From Scopulibacillus_A cellulosilyticus (lineage in GTDB: Bacteria; Bacillota; Bacilli; Bacillales; Sporolactobacillaceae), in contig NZ_JBHTCO010000042.1 in NCBI RefSeq assembly GCF_042665295.1, positions 73,801 through 137,800 on the forward strand: a DNA stretch of 64,000 nucleotides, read 5' to 3'. How positions within the stretch are numbered: the stretch's first letter is position 1; each line of letters opens with the position of its first letter. Position numbers and translations under genes: made by a program. Positions 51,152 to 60,465 of this stretch are shown here, one piece after another. The notes under the pieces are model-generated. The model was not told the origin of the DNA. It made no database searches and saw nothing but the letters and a program-made list of their open reading frames with translations.

Positions 51152-53074
51152 ATGACAGAAAAAGATACAAATCAACAAACATATGATGAGAGTCAAATAC
51201 AGGTATTAGAGGGTCTGGAGGCCGTAAGAAAGCGTCCGGGTATGTATATTGGTTCAACCGGTATTAAAGGCCTTCACCATTTAGTTTGGGAGATTGTCGA
51301 TAACAGTATTGACGAAGCTCTTGCCGGATACTGCGATACGATTCAATTAATTATCGAAAAAGACGGCGGTATCACCGTTAGTGATAACGGGCGGGGCATT
51401 CCTGTCGGTATCCAGGAAAAAATGGGACGCCCGGCCGTTGAAGTTATTTTAACTGTTCTCCACGCCGGAGGAAAATTCGGCGGCGGCGGATACAAGGTTT
51501 CTGGGGGGCTTCACGGTGTTGGTGCCTCAGTCGTTAATGCTTTATCAACAGAATTGTGGGTAAAAGTCTCACGTGAAGGCCACATTTATTACCAGAAATA
51601 TCATCGGGGCGTTCCTGAAGAAGATTTGAAAATTATTGGTGATACGGATGAAACAGGGACGACGACTCATTTTGTTCCAGACCCGGAAATTTTTACAGAA
51701 ACAACGACATTTGATTTTGACATACTTGCTAATCATGTGCGTGAACTCGCATTTTTAAATCGCGGTATTAAAATAATTGTTGAAGACAAAAGAGAAGAAG
51801 ATAAAAAGGTTGAATACCATTATGAAGGCGGCATTAAGTCATATGTCGAACATTTGAACCGGAGCAAGAATGTTTTACACGACGAACCCATTTATCTAGA
51901 AGGGGAAAGGGATGGCATCAGTATAGAAATCGCCCTTCAGTATAACGATGGTTTTACGACCCAGCTGTACAGTTTCGCGAATAACATTCATACCCATGAC
52001 GGCGGAACGCATGAAATTGGCTTTAGAACAGCGTTAACCAGGGTAATCAACGATTATGCAAAGAAAAATCAACTGTTTAAGGAAAGCGATCCGAATTTAA
52101 CAGGTGAAGACGTTCGTGAAGGGTTAACAGCCATTGTTTCAGTTAAGCATCCCGATCCTCAATTTGAGGGACAGACCAAAACAAAGCTTGGCAATTCCGA
52201 AGTAAGAACAATCACTGAATCGCTGTTTGCTGAGCAATTATCAAGATATCTCTATGAGAATCCGGATACAGCTAAGCGAATCGTTGAAAAAGGGATGATG
52301 GCATCCAGGGCCCGGGCAGCGGCGAAGAGAGCGCGTGAACTAACAAGACGTAAAAGCGCCTTGGAAGTTTCTTCTCTTCCGGGTAAATTGGCAGACTGTT
52401 CATCAAAGGACGCCTCCATATCCGAATTGTATATCGTTGAGGGCGACTCTGCCGGCGGCTCAGCCAAACAGGGCAGGGACCGGCATTTTCAGGCAATTTT
52501 ACCTTTACGAGGTAAAATTATTAATGTTGAAAAGGCAAGATTAGATAAAATACTCTCAAATAATGAAATACGAACGATTATAACGGCACTTGGAACAGGT
52601 GTTGGCGAGGAATTTGATATTTCTAAAGCCCGTTACCACAAAATTATCATTATGACAGATGCTGATGTCGACGGTGCCCATATCAGAACGCTCCTTTTGA
52701 CTTTCTTTTACCGTTATATGCGCCCGGTATTAGAGAAAGGTTATGTTTATATTGCCCAACCGCCGTTGTACAAAATTCAGCAAGGCAAACGTGTTGAATA
52801 TACCTACAATGATCGTGAATTGGAAAAGGTTTTATCGGAATTGCCGGCAAATCCGAAGCCTGCCATTCAAAGATACAAAGGTTTAGGGGAAATGACCCCC
52901 GCCCAGTTATGGGAAACAACAATGGATCCGGATAACCGGACAGTTCTGCAAGTGAGTTTAGAGGATGCTATTGAAGCCGATGAGATTTTTGAAGTGCTTA
53001 TGGGTGATCAGGTAGAACCAAGAAGGCAATTCATTCAAGAGCATGCCCACTATGTTACAAATTTAGATATATAA
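51152..53074 (+). CDS. gyrB: DNA gyrase subunit B
   Basis: A 640-residue ATPase subunit of gyrase. The GHKL ATPase covers residues 1-220 (DNSIDEALAGYCD, DNGRGIPV, GGLHGVGASVVNALS), the transducer about 220-395, and the TOPRIM domain about 420-535 with EGDSAGGSA and DADVDGAHIR. The C-terminal QRYKGLGEM motif is present. Length is normal. The start follows TTAGGTGA. Confidence 0.98.
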   Translation: MTEKDTNQQTYDESQIQVLEGLEAVRKRPGMYIGSTGIKGLHHLVWEIVDNSIDEALAGYCDTIQLIIEKDGGITVSDNGRGIPVGIQEKMGRPAVEVILTVLHAGGKFGGGGYKVSGGLHGVGASVVNALSTELWVKVSREGHIYYQKYHRGVPEEDLKIIGDTDETGTTTHFVPDPEIFTETTTFDFDILANHVRELAFLNRGIKIIVEDKREEDKKVEYHYEGGIKSYVEHLNRSKNVLHDEPIYLEGERDGISIEIALQYNDGFTTQLYSFANNIHTHDGGTHEIGFRTALTRVINDYAKKNQLFKESDPNLTGEDVREGLTAIVSVKHPDPQFEGQTKTKLGNSEVRTITESLFAEQLSRYLYENPDTAKRIVEKGMMASRARAAAKRARELTRRKSALEVSSLPGKLADCSSKDASISELYIVEGDSAGGSAKQGRDRHFQAILPLRGKIINVEKARLDKILSNNEIRTIITALGTGVGEEFDISKARYHKIIIMTDADVDGAHIRTLLLTFFYRYMRPVLEKGYVYIAQPPLYKIQQGKRVEYTYNDRELEKVLSELPANPKPAIQRYKGLGEMTPAQLWETTMDPDNRTVLQVSLEDAIEADEIFEVLMGDQVEPRRQFIQEHAHYVTNLDI

Positions 53075-53121
53075 ATGAGGAATATGTTTTTTTCGGGGTT
53101 TTTAGTTAGGAGGATTTTGGG

Positions 53122-55635
53122 ATGACAGAAGAGCACGAGCAATCGAGAGTCAAACCGGTAAATATCAGTCATGAAATGCGGACGTCATTTATGGATTACG
53201 CTATGAGCGTTATTGTCAGCCGTGCCTTGCCGGATGTCCGTGACGGTTTAAAGCCTGTACACCGGCGTATTTTATATGCAATGAATGAATTAGGTATGAC
53301 GAGTGATAAGGCCTTTAAAAAGTCGGCAAGGATTGTCGGTGAAGTTATTGGTAAATACCATCCTCACGGCGATTCCGCTGTGTATGAAACCATGGTGCGC
53401 ATGGCTCAAGATTTCAGCTATCGTTATGAATTAGTAGACGGTCATGGCAACTTTGGTTCTATTGATGGTGATTCGGCGGCGGCAATGCGTTATACAGAAG
53501 CGCGCATGTCCAAGATTTCTATGGAAATGGTTCGGGATATTAAAAAAGATACAATTGATTTTCAAGACAACTATGATGGTTCAGAACAGGAGCCTATTGT
53601 ATTACCGGCGCGTTTCCCAAACCTGCTAGTTAACGGTGCTTCCGGTATTGCTGTCGGTATGGCAACCAATATCCCTCCTCATCAGCTTGGAGAAGTCATT
53701 GACGGTATTCTGGCGTTAAGTAAAAACTCCGATATTAGTATTCCTGAGCTAATGGAGTTTATTCCGGGACCTGACTTCCCTACAGCAGGTCTCATTTTAG
53801 GCAGGGAAGGTATAAGAAAGGCTTATCACAGCGGCCGGGGCTCAATTATTTTAAGAGCCAAGGTTGATATTGAGCAGCATGATAACGGCAAACAAACGAT
53901 TATTGTCAGTGAACTGCCATATCAAGTTAACAAAGCAAAGCTGATTGAAAGAATTGCTGAGCTTGTTCGCGATAAAAAGATTGACGGCATTACTGACTTG
54001 CGTGATGAATCCGATCGAAACGGTATGAGAATTGTCATTGAGGTTCGCCGTGATGCCAACGCTAATGTTTTGCTGAATAACCTTTATAAACATACAGCTT
54101 TGCAAACAACATTTGGCATCAATCTTCTGGCGCTTGTTGACGGCAGGCCAAAAGTCTTAAACTTAAAAGAATGTTTAAGCCATTACCTTGAGCACCAAAA
54201 GGTTGTTATTACAAGAAGAACCCAATATGAGTTAAATAAAGCAGAAGCACGCGCTCATATTTTGGAAGGATTAAGAGTAGCGCTTGATCATCTTGATGAA
54301 GTCATTAATCTGATCAGAAGTTCCCGTACAACGGATATTGCCAGGGACGGCTTAATGGAAAACTTTGATTTATCCTATGAACAGGCTCAAGCTATCTTAG
54401 ATATGCGTCTGCAGCGCTTAACTGGACTCGAGCGGGATAAAATTGAAGGTGAATATCAAGAGCTCGTTGCTAAGATTGCTGAGTTAAAGGCTATTTTAGC
54501 TGATGAAGAGAAAGTTCTTGAGATTATCCGTGAAGAATTATTAGAGATTAAAGAGAAGTATAATGATGAGCGCCGGACAGAAATTACTGTCGGTTTCGAT
54601 ATGATTGAAGATGAAGATCTTATTCCAAGGGAAGATGTTGTCGTCACAATCACCCATTATGGATATATCAAACGGATGCCGCAGGATACGTATAAGAGCC
54701 AGCATCGCGGAGGCAGAGGCATCCAGGGCATGGGGACTAATGAAAATGATTTTGTTGAACATCTGTTCCCGACCAACACTCATCATTTTATATTGTTCTT
54801 TACCAATAAGGGAAAAGTATATCGCTTAAAAGGGTATGAGGTTCCTGAACTTGGCCGGACTGCTAAAGGAATACCGGTTATTAATTTAATTCAGATTGAG
54901 AAGGATGAATATATTACCGCTGCCTTCCCGATTGAAGAATTTACGGAAGATAACTATTTAATTTTCATGACTAAACATGGCATCACAAAGCGGTCACAAC
55001 TCTCAGCATTCTCTAATATTCGTAAAGGCGGTCTTTTCGCCATTAATTTGCGGGATGAGGATGAATTGATTGCTGTACGCTTAACAAATGGCCAGAAGGA
55101 AATTATAGTCGGTACAAAGCATGGGCTTGCGATTCGTTTTAAAGAAGACGATGTCAGGTCGATGGGACGTACGGCAACAGGTGTTAAGGGGATTACTTTA
55201 TCTGAAGAAGATGAAGTCGTTGGCATGAGCTCGATTGAAGAAGATGAAGAAATTCTCATTGTCACAGAAAAGGGCTACGGCAAACGTACCCCGGTTGATG
55301 AATACCGGATCCAAACAAGGGGCGGTAAAGGCATTAAGACATGCAATATAACAGATAAAAATGGTCATATGATCGCTTTGAGAACGGTCAAAGAAGATGA
55401 AGATCTTATGATTATAACAACCAGCGGTATTATTATCCGTACAGCGGTATCAGGTATTTCACGCTTAGGAAGAAACACAATGGGTGTTAAACTCATTCGC
55501 ATTGGCGAAGGCGATGAGGTTGCTACAGTGGCCAGAATTCAAAAGAATGATGATGACATCGACCTGGAAGACGATGAAAATAATAATGAAGATGAACAAA
55601 ATAACAATGAAAATGAACAAAACAAAGAAGAATAA
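53122..55635 (+). CDS. gyrA: DNA gyrase subunit A
   Basis: An 837-residue cleavage/rejoining subunit. The catalytic Tyr is residue 124 in AAAMRYTEARM. The quinolone-determining region reads HPHGDSAVYE with Ser85 and Glu89, the susceptible wild-type pattern. The C-terminal beta-pinwheel contains the GyrA box QHRGGRG. The last 30 or so residues are an Asp/Glu/Asn-rich tail (DDDIDLEDDENNNEDEQN and on). The start follows TAGGAGG. Confidence 0.98.
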   Translation: MTEEHEQSRVKPVNISHEMRTSFMDYAMSVIVSRALPDVRDGLKPVHRRILYAMNELGMTSDKAFKKSARIVGEVIGKYHPHGDSAVYETMVRMAQDFSYRYELVDGHGNFGSIDGDSAAAMRYTEARMSKISMEMVRDIKKDTIDFQDNYDGSEQEPIVLPARFPNLLVNGASGIAVGMATNIPPHQLGEVIDGILALSKNSDISIPELMEFIPGPDFPTAGLILGREGIRKAYHSGRGSIILRAKVDIEQHDNGKQTIIVSELPYQVNKAKLIERIAELVRDKKIDGITDLRDESDRNGMRIVIEVRRDANANVLLNNLYKHTALQTTFGINLLALVDGRPKVLNLKECLSHYLEHQKVVITRRTQYELNKAEARAHILEGLRVALDHLDEVINLIRSSRTTDIARDGLMENFDLSYEQAQAILDMRLQRLTGLERDKIEGEYQELVAKIAELKAILADEEKVLEIIREELLEIKEKYNDERRTEITVGFDMIEDEDLIPREDVVVTITHYGYIKRMPQDTYKSQHRGGRGIQGMGTNENDFVEHLFPTNTHHFILFFTNKGKVYRLKGYEVPELGRTAKGIPVINLIQIEKDEYITAAFPIEEFTEDNYLIFMTKHGITKRSQLSAFSNIRKGGLFAINLRDEDELIAVRLTNGQKEIIVGTKHGLAIRFKEDDVRSMGRTATGVKGITLSEEDEVVGMSSIEEDEEILIVTEKGYGKRTPVDEYRIQTRGGKGIKTCNITDKNGHMIALRTVKEDEDLMIITTSGIIIRTAVSGISRLGRNTMGVKLIRIGEGDEVATVARIQKNDDDIDLEDDENNNEDEQNNNENEQNKEE

Positions 55636-55643
55636 TTTTCATT

Positions 55644-55673
55644 AAAGGAATCAAGTGAAGGCTTGATTCCTTT
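55644..55673 (+). terminator. gyrA terminator
   Basis: AAAGGAATCAAG pairs with CTTGATTCCTTT, followed by TGTTCTG. The stem is strong and the U-run short. Further on, at about 55683-55728, a piece like the centre of the family B repeats follows. Confidence 0.75.
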
Positions 55674-55732
55674 TGTTCTGTTGTCAGGGAAGTATCGCCA
55701 ACTTCCCGTCATAAAGCTTTAAAGATGGCTAT

Positions 55733-56677
55733 TCAAATTACACCTAAGTAATGGCTGATAAAAAAAGGGATTTTAATTGCTGTCACATCTAAAAAGGCAT
55801 GAATAAAGGACAAATCCGGCGATGACTTTTGATAATGAAGTTCATACCACCATTCTGTCTCATAGCGGCTGATCATGCTAAGGTTATACAGGATAATATA
55901 GTGAACAAGAATCTCCGGCAGATCAACTCTCTCTTTACTGCAGGAAACCATGTAATCTCCGGTAAGACTGTATTGAAAGGGATCCGCGTAAATGGGCGTT
56001 AACTCCTTTTTCAGCTTCAAAATTAATAAATTTTTGTCTGAACTGCAGCTTATGCCATATTTATTTAGGTTCTGGCAAAATCTATCTACTGTCATATGCC
56101 ATTCATCAAGAATATTGATCGGAAGGATATATTGACATTTTTGCTTTGGAATTAAGGGATGATAAAAGGCTTTTTTTTTCATTCGTTTAAATAATTCATT
56201 AAGTTCGGGTATGTTTTTTAATAAAAGTCCCATACAATATTTTTTGCCCTCTAATGGTTTCATGTGAAACATGAGTTTAGCCAGGTGAGAGAATAAGCCG
56301 GTTTTTTGAATCCTGACAGCATCATCAAAAAAAGCATAACCATATTTTTTTTTCTTTCTTGAAGAAACCCCATGTGCAAGAACATTTGCCTTATCCGGGT
56401 AATCAACATCCGCGGTTAGAAGCCATGCTTTTAATAACTGAATCATTCCGTAAAATAATAAGACAGGTTTTAACTCATAAGGCGCTTGTTCTGCTTGTAA
56501 ATAAAACATTTTTCCATGTTGGAGATAGTAGCAAAATGGATAGCCATTTTTATAGCTGTTTGCCGCAGGTTCAGGCAAGTTTTGGTTTTCGTAGCAGTTT
56601 TTTAAATAATGTTGGCTGTAATGTACCGATAAATATGGATAAAAATTTGACCAAATAGAAAAGATATTCTCCATCAT
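55733..56677 (-). CDS. yaaC: YaaC-like protein
   Basis: A 314-residue soluble protein of the YaaC family found opposite gyrA and guaB in Bacillaceae. Recognisable pieces are CYENQNLPEPAANSYKNGYPFCYYLQHG-like residues near 28-55 and the C-terminal DLSFIHAFLDVTAIKIPFFISHYLGVI. Its function is unknown. It is the only minus-strand gene to the right of oriC in the window. A parS-like site lies inside it. The start follows AGGAGAG. Confidence 0.85.
   Translation of the reverse strand: MMENIFSIWSNFYPYLSVHYSQHYLKNCYENQNLPEPAANSYKNGYPFCYYLQHGKMFYLQAEQAPYELKPVLLFYGMIQLLKAWLLTADVDYPDKANVLAHGVSSRKKKKYGYAFFDDAVRIQKTGLFSHLAKLMFHMKPLEGKKYCMGLLLKNIPELNELFKRMKKKAFYHPLIPKQKCQYILPINILDEWHMTVDRFCQNLNKYGISCSSDKNLLILKLKKELTPIYADPFQYSLTGDYMVSCSKERVDLPEILVHYIILYNLSMISRYETEWWYELHYQKSSPDLSFIHAFLDVTAIKIPFFISHYLGVI
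56256..56271. promoter_or_regulatory. parS-like site within yaaC
   Basis: GGTTTCATGTGAAACA differs from the parS consensus TGTTTCACGTGAAACA at two positions, one of them the C-to-T change at the centre that known variant sites tolerate. Confidence 0.55.
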
Positions 56678-56807
56678 ATAGCTCTCCTACTTTTTAGAAT
56701 AATTGAACATCTGCTACTTACCTTGACAGTAGTATATCCAATTGATAAGCTACTAATAAAAATTTTCGACAAGGTCCAATAATAAGCCAGAGGATGAGGT
56801 GACATAT

Positions 56808-58265
56808 ATGTGGGAAAATAAATTTAAAAAAGAGTCGTTAACTTTCGATGATGTTCTTTTAATCCCTGCTGAATCAGATGTATTGCCAAAAGATGTTTCA
56901 GTTAAGACCAAACTAACAGAGACATTGCAGTTAAATATCCCGATCATCAGTGCGGGAATGGATACGGTCACAGAGGCGGAAATGGCTATCGGAATGGCCC
57001 GTCAAGGCGGACTGGGTGTCATTCATAAGAATATGTCCATTGAAGAGCAAGCTGAGCATGTAGACCGCGTTAAGCGCTCTGAAAGCGGCGTTATCACAAA
57101 CCCGTTCTTTTTGACCCCTCAAAATCAAGTCTTTGATGCTGAACATCTTATGGGGAAATACAGAATTTCCGGTGTACCCATCGTTGATGAAGAACAACGT
57201 CTGGTTGGCATCATAACTAATCGTGATTTAAGATTCGTTCATGATTATTCGACAAAGATCGAAGAAGTTATGACGAAGGAAAACCTCATTACTGCTCCTG
57301 TAGGTACAACCCTTGAAGAAGCTGAAGGAATTCTTGAAAAGTATAAAATAGAAAAGCTGCCGCTGGTCGATGACAACGGTATTCTAAAAGGACTTATTAC
57401 TATAAAGGATATTGAAAAAGTTATTGAGTTTCCTAATTCCGCTAAGGATTCCCAAGGGCGTCTGCTTGTTGCCGCGGCTGTTGGTGTAACAAATGATGCT
57501 ATGGTTCGTATTGAGAAACTTGTAGAAGCCGGTGTTGATGCTATTGTCATTGATACAGCTCACGGCCATTCCAAGGGTGTCATTGACAAGGTAAAGGAGA
57601 TACGCAAAGCTTATCCCGAACTTAATATTATTGCAGGCAATGTAGCTACACCTGAGGCAACTCGCACACTTATTGAAGCAGGCGTTGATGTTGTAAAGGT
57701 TGGTATTGGACCTGGATCTATTTGTACCACTCGTGTTGTTGCCGGCGTCGGTGTACCTCAAGTGACAGCCATTTATGATTGTGCAACAGAAGCAAACAAA
57801 CATGGTGTTTCAATTATCGCTGATGGGGGCATTAAATTCTCTGGAGATATTGTAAAGGCGCTTGCTGCCGGCGGACATGCTGTCATGTTAGGAAGCTTGC
57901 TTGCCGGTGTGGAAGAAAGTCCTGGCGACAAAGAAATTTATCAAGGACGGCAGTTTAAAGTTTATCGCGGTATGGGATCGGTTAGCGCTATGGAAAAAGG
58001 AAGCAAGGACCGTTATTTCCAAGAAAACCAGAAGAAATTGGTCCCGGAAGGCATAGAAGGACGTGTTCCTTATAAAGGACTGCTCAGTGACACCATTCAT
58101 CAATTAATCGGCGGTCTGCGTTCCGGTATGGGTTATTGCGGGACAAAAACGATTCAGGACCTACGGGAAAAAGCACAATTTACACGCATTACCGGGGCAG
58201 GATTAGTTGAAAGTCATCCACATGATGTACAAATTACAAAAGAAGCACCTAACTATTCACTTTAA
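56808..58265 (+). CDS. guaB: IMP dehydrogenase
   Basis: A 485-residue NAD-dependent enzyme making XMP, the first committed step to GTP. The TIM barrel is interrupted by two CBS domains (about 95-205). The catalytic Cys306 lies in GPGSICTTR, and DGGIKFSGDI and MLGSLLAG follow. The ATG at 56808 follows GAGGTGA and homologues begin MWExKF. The GTG nine bases earlier lies in the ribosome binding site. Confidence 0.97.
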   Translation: MWENKFKKESLTFDDVLLIPAESDVLPKDVSVKTKLTETLQLNIPIISAGMDTVTEAEMAIGMARQGGLGVIHKNMSIEEQAEHVDRVKRSESGVITNPFFLTPQNQVFDAEHLMGKYRISGVPIVDEEQRLVGIITNRDLRFVHDYSTKIEEVMTKENLITAPVGTTLEEAEGILEKYKIEKLPLVDDNGILKGLITIKDIEKVIEFPNSAKDSQGRLLVAAAVGVTNDAMVRIEKLVEAGVDAIVIDTAHGHSKGVIDKVKEIRKAYPELNIIAGNVATPEATRTLIEAGVDVVKVGIGPGSICTTRVVAGVGVPQVTAIYDCATEANKHGVSIIADGGIKFSGDIVKALAAGGHAVMLGSLLAGVEESPGDKEIYQGRQFKVYRGMGSVSAMEKGSKDRYFQENQKKLVPEGIEGRVPYKGLLSDTIHQLIGGLRSGMGYCGTKTIQDLREKAQFTRITGAGLVESHPHDVQITKEAPNYSL

Positions 58266-58308
58266 GGGGAGATTCCCTTACTAATTGAAGTTTTACTATG
58301 ACTATTTT

Positions 58309-58339
58309 GTGGCAGAGTTTATTCTCTGCTACTTTTTTT
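58309..58339 (+). terminator. guaB terminator
   Basis: The stem GTGGCAGAG/CTCTGCTAC (one G:U) with a six-base loop is followed by TTTTTTT. It lies between guaB and dacA. Confidence 0.8.
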
Positions 58340-58395
58340 GATTTTAGTGTGTTAAAATACCGGTTGTGTGAATTTTTTTGGAGGTGTGTTTTGGG

Positions 58396-59760
58396 GTGAA
58401 TGTTAAAAAACGTTTACGACAAATAGCAATTAGCTGTTTAATTTGTTTACTGGCAATATCAGCTGTCGGGCAATTGCCGAAACAAGTACATGCTGAATCA
58501 GTTAACAGTAATGCGCTTAATGTTAAAGCGAAATCCGCAATTCTTGTCGATGCCAATACAGGTCAAGTATTATATTCGAAAAATGCCGATGTGATGCTGC
58601 CGCCGGCAAGTATGACAAAAGTAATGACTGAATACCTTGTTATGAAGGCGATACATAGCGGTAAAATCAGCTGGAATACGAAGGTCAATATTGATAATAA
58701 AGTTTATGCTATTTCACAAAACAGAGAGTTTTCTAACGTTCCTTTAAGGAAAGATTATCAATATACTGTTAAGGACTTGTATTATCCGATGGCCATTTAT
58801 TCCGCCGATGCTGCAGCGGTTGCATTAGCTGAAACTATGGGCCACGGTGATGAAAAGAACTTTGTTGATATGATGAATAAGGAAGCTAAAAAGTTAGGTA
58901 TGAATCATACCAAATATATAAATGCTTCAGGGTTAGATAATGTCGATTTAGGCAAAAACCGTGCATACGGAGGGCCAAATGACAGTGACCTTGTGACGGC
59001 ACGCGACTTGGCCAAATTAACATATCACTTAGTCAAGGAATATCCTGAAATATTGAAAATTGCTAGCATACCTCAACGGAATTTCACAGCTGGTGTTAAT
59101 AAACCAATCAAAATGGTCAATTGGGATTGGATGCTGCCGGGTTTGGGACAAAATATGGCGAAGTTCACTTATCCGGGATTAGACGGCTTGAAAACCGGCC
59201 ACACAGATTTAGCAGGTTATTGCTTTATAGGAACGGCTAAGCGAAACGGGCATCGTCTCATATCTGTTGTCATGGGTACTAATTCAGAAACTGCACGTTT
59301 TACAGAAACGAAAAAGCTCTTGAATTACGGATTTGACCAATTTAATCTGAAAACACTTGTGAAAAAGGGCCAAACGATTAAAGGACATCAAACATTGCCG
59401 GTTTCTAAAGGTAAAGATAAAGAAGTTAAAATTGCTGCAGGCGAACCTCTGAAATTAGCAGTTAAAAACGGTGAAGATAACAATTATAAAGTATCGGTTC
59501 ACCTTGATAAATCAAAGTTAAACAGCGATGGAAAGTTAGAGGCTCCAGTTAAAAAGGGCCAGCAGGTAGGCTATCTAACTGTGTCTTATAAAGGACAACA
59601 GGGCAATGATTTCTTATATAAAAACGGTGCGAAAATACCGGTGGTTACTGCTGAAGCGGACGATAAAGCCAATTGGTTTGTTCTGTCAATGAGGTCAGTT
59701 GGCCACTTTATTTCCGGTATATTTTCAAGCGCCTTTGGCTTAGTAAAAGGCCTGTTTTAA
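58396..59760 (+). CDS. dacA: D-alanyl-D-alanine carboxypeptidase DacA (PBP5 type)
   Basis: A 454-residue exported, membrane-associated wall enzyme that trims stem pentapeptides. The signal peptide covers residues 1-33, ending VHA. The S11 domain carries the SxxK motif SMTK (Ser72-Lys75) and KTG (GLKTGHTD). The expected SxN motif reads SAD (136-138), with Asp for Asn. PBP5 C-terminal domain and amphipathic end helix follow (SVGHFISGIFSSAFGLVKGLF). The GTG at 58396 is taken as start, with GGAGGTG ahead. Position between guaB and pdxS is as in Bacillus. Confidence 0.93.
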   Translation: MNVKKRLRQIAISCLICLLAISAVGQLPKQVHAESVNSNALNVKAKSAILVDANTGQVLYSKNADVMLPPASMTKVMTEYLVMKAIHSGKISWNTKVNIDNKVYAISQNREFSNVPLRKDYQYTVKDLYYPMAIYSADAAAVALAETMGHGDEKNFVDMMNKEAKKLGMNHTKYINASGLDNVDLGKNRAYGGPNDSDLVTARDLAKLTYHLVKEYPEILKIASIPQRNFTAGVNKPIKMVNWDWMLPGLGQNMAKFTYPGLDGLKTGHTDLAGYCFIGTAKRNGHRLISVVMGTNSETARFTETKKLLNYGFDQFNLKTLVKKGQTIKGHQTLPVSKGKDKEVKIAAGEPLKLAVKNGEDNNYKVSVHLDKSKLNSDGKLEAPVKKGQQVGYLTVSYKGQQGNDFLYKNGAKIPVVTAEADDKANWFVLSMRSVGHFISGIFSSAFGLVKGLF

Positions 59761-59770
59761 TACAAATACA

Positions 59771-59807
59771 AATCCCCTTTAACAATAATTGTTAGAGGGG
59801 ATTTTTT
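59771..59807 (+). terminator. dacA terminator
   Basis: AATCCCCTTTAACAA pairs with TTGTTAGAGGGGATT (one mismatch) and runs into TTTTTT. Confidence 0.85.
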
Positions 59808-59858
59808 ATTCCAGCTCTTATGGTAGAATAATGAAAAAAATAAAAGAGTTGGTGAGCG

Positions 59859-60338
59859 ATGATTATTAGGCAAATGAGGAGAAAGGATATTCCTGGCATT
59901 CAGAAAGTTGCTGAAATAAGCTGGCATGATACATATGATGGTATTATTCCGATATCTGTACAGGACCGTTTTCTTGAACAAGCTTATTCAAACAAATCAA
60001 TGAAGCAGCGTTTGAAAAGGTCCTTAATGCTTGTCGCTGATGCGGGCGTTCATCTGGCAGGGTTTGCTAACTTTTCTTTTATTAATCAAGATGGAGAATC
60101 AGAATTAGGGGCCATTTATCTCTTACCTGATTACCAAGGACAAAAAATTGGCAGTCAATTGCTTGCGAAAGGTATTGAAAGTCTTAAATCTGTAAAACGA
60201 ATAGCCGTTCATGTTGAAAAGGATAATAAAAAGGGGTTTTACTTTTATCAATCAAAAGGTTTTGTCGTGACAGATACTTTTGAGGAACAATTCTTTGATT
60301 GCAAGCTCCAAACGATAAAAATGGTATTAAAAATTTGA
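59859..60338 (+). CDS. GNAT-family N-acetyltransferase
   Basis: 159 residues forming one GNAT domain. IIRQMRRKDIPGIQKV starts the fold, and the acetyl-CoA loop reads YQGQKIGSQLLAKGI near residue 90-104, with FYQSKGF at the end. The acceptor is unknown. It is inserted between dacA and pdxS, where B. subtilis has none, and has its own upstream terminator-bounded space. The start follows TTGGTGAG. Confidence 0.85.
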   Translation: MIIRQMRRKDIPGIQKVAEISWHDTYDGIIPISVQDRFLEQAYSNKSMKQRLKRSLMLVADAGVHLAGFANFSFINQDGESELGAIYLLPDYQGQKIGSQLLAKGIESLKSVKRIAVHVEKDNKKGFYFYQSKGFVVTDTFEEQFFDCKLQTIKMVLKI

Positions 60339-60465
60339 ACAAGTTATGAAAGGAATATATTGATATTATTTTAGTGGTAGTCTTATGAAGTGTTTTCATG
60401 TAATATAGTAATATACAGCCAATTCGTAATGGTATTTGTATTTGAATAATAGGGAGGAAATAGAT

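Noticed and set aside
51560..51580. parS-like CACGTGAA in gyrB
   Set aside because: Only the centre matches. The flanks differ at too many positions.
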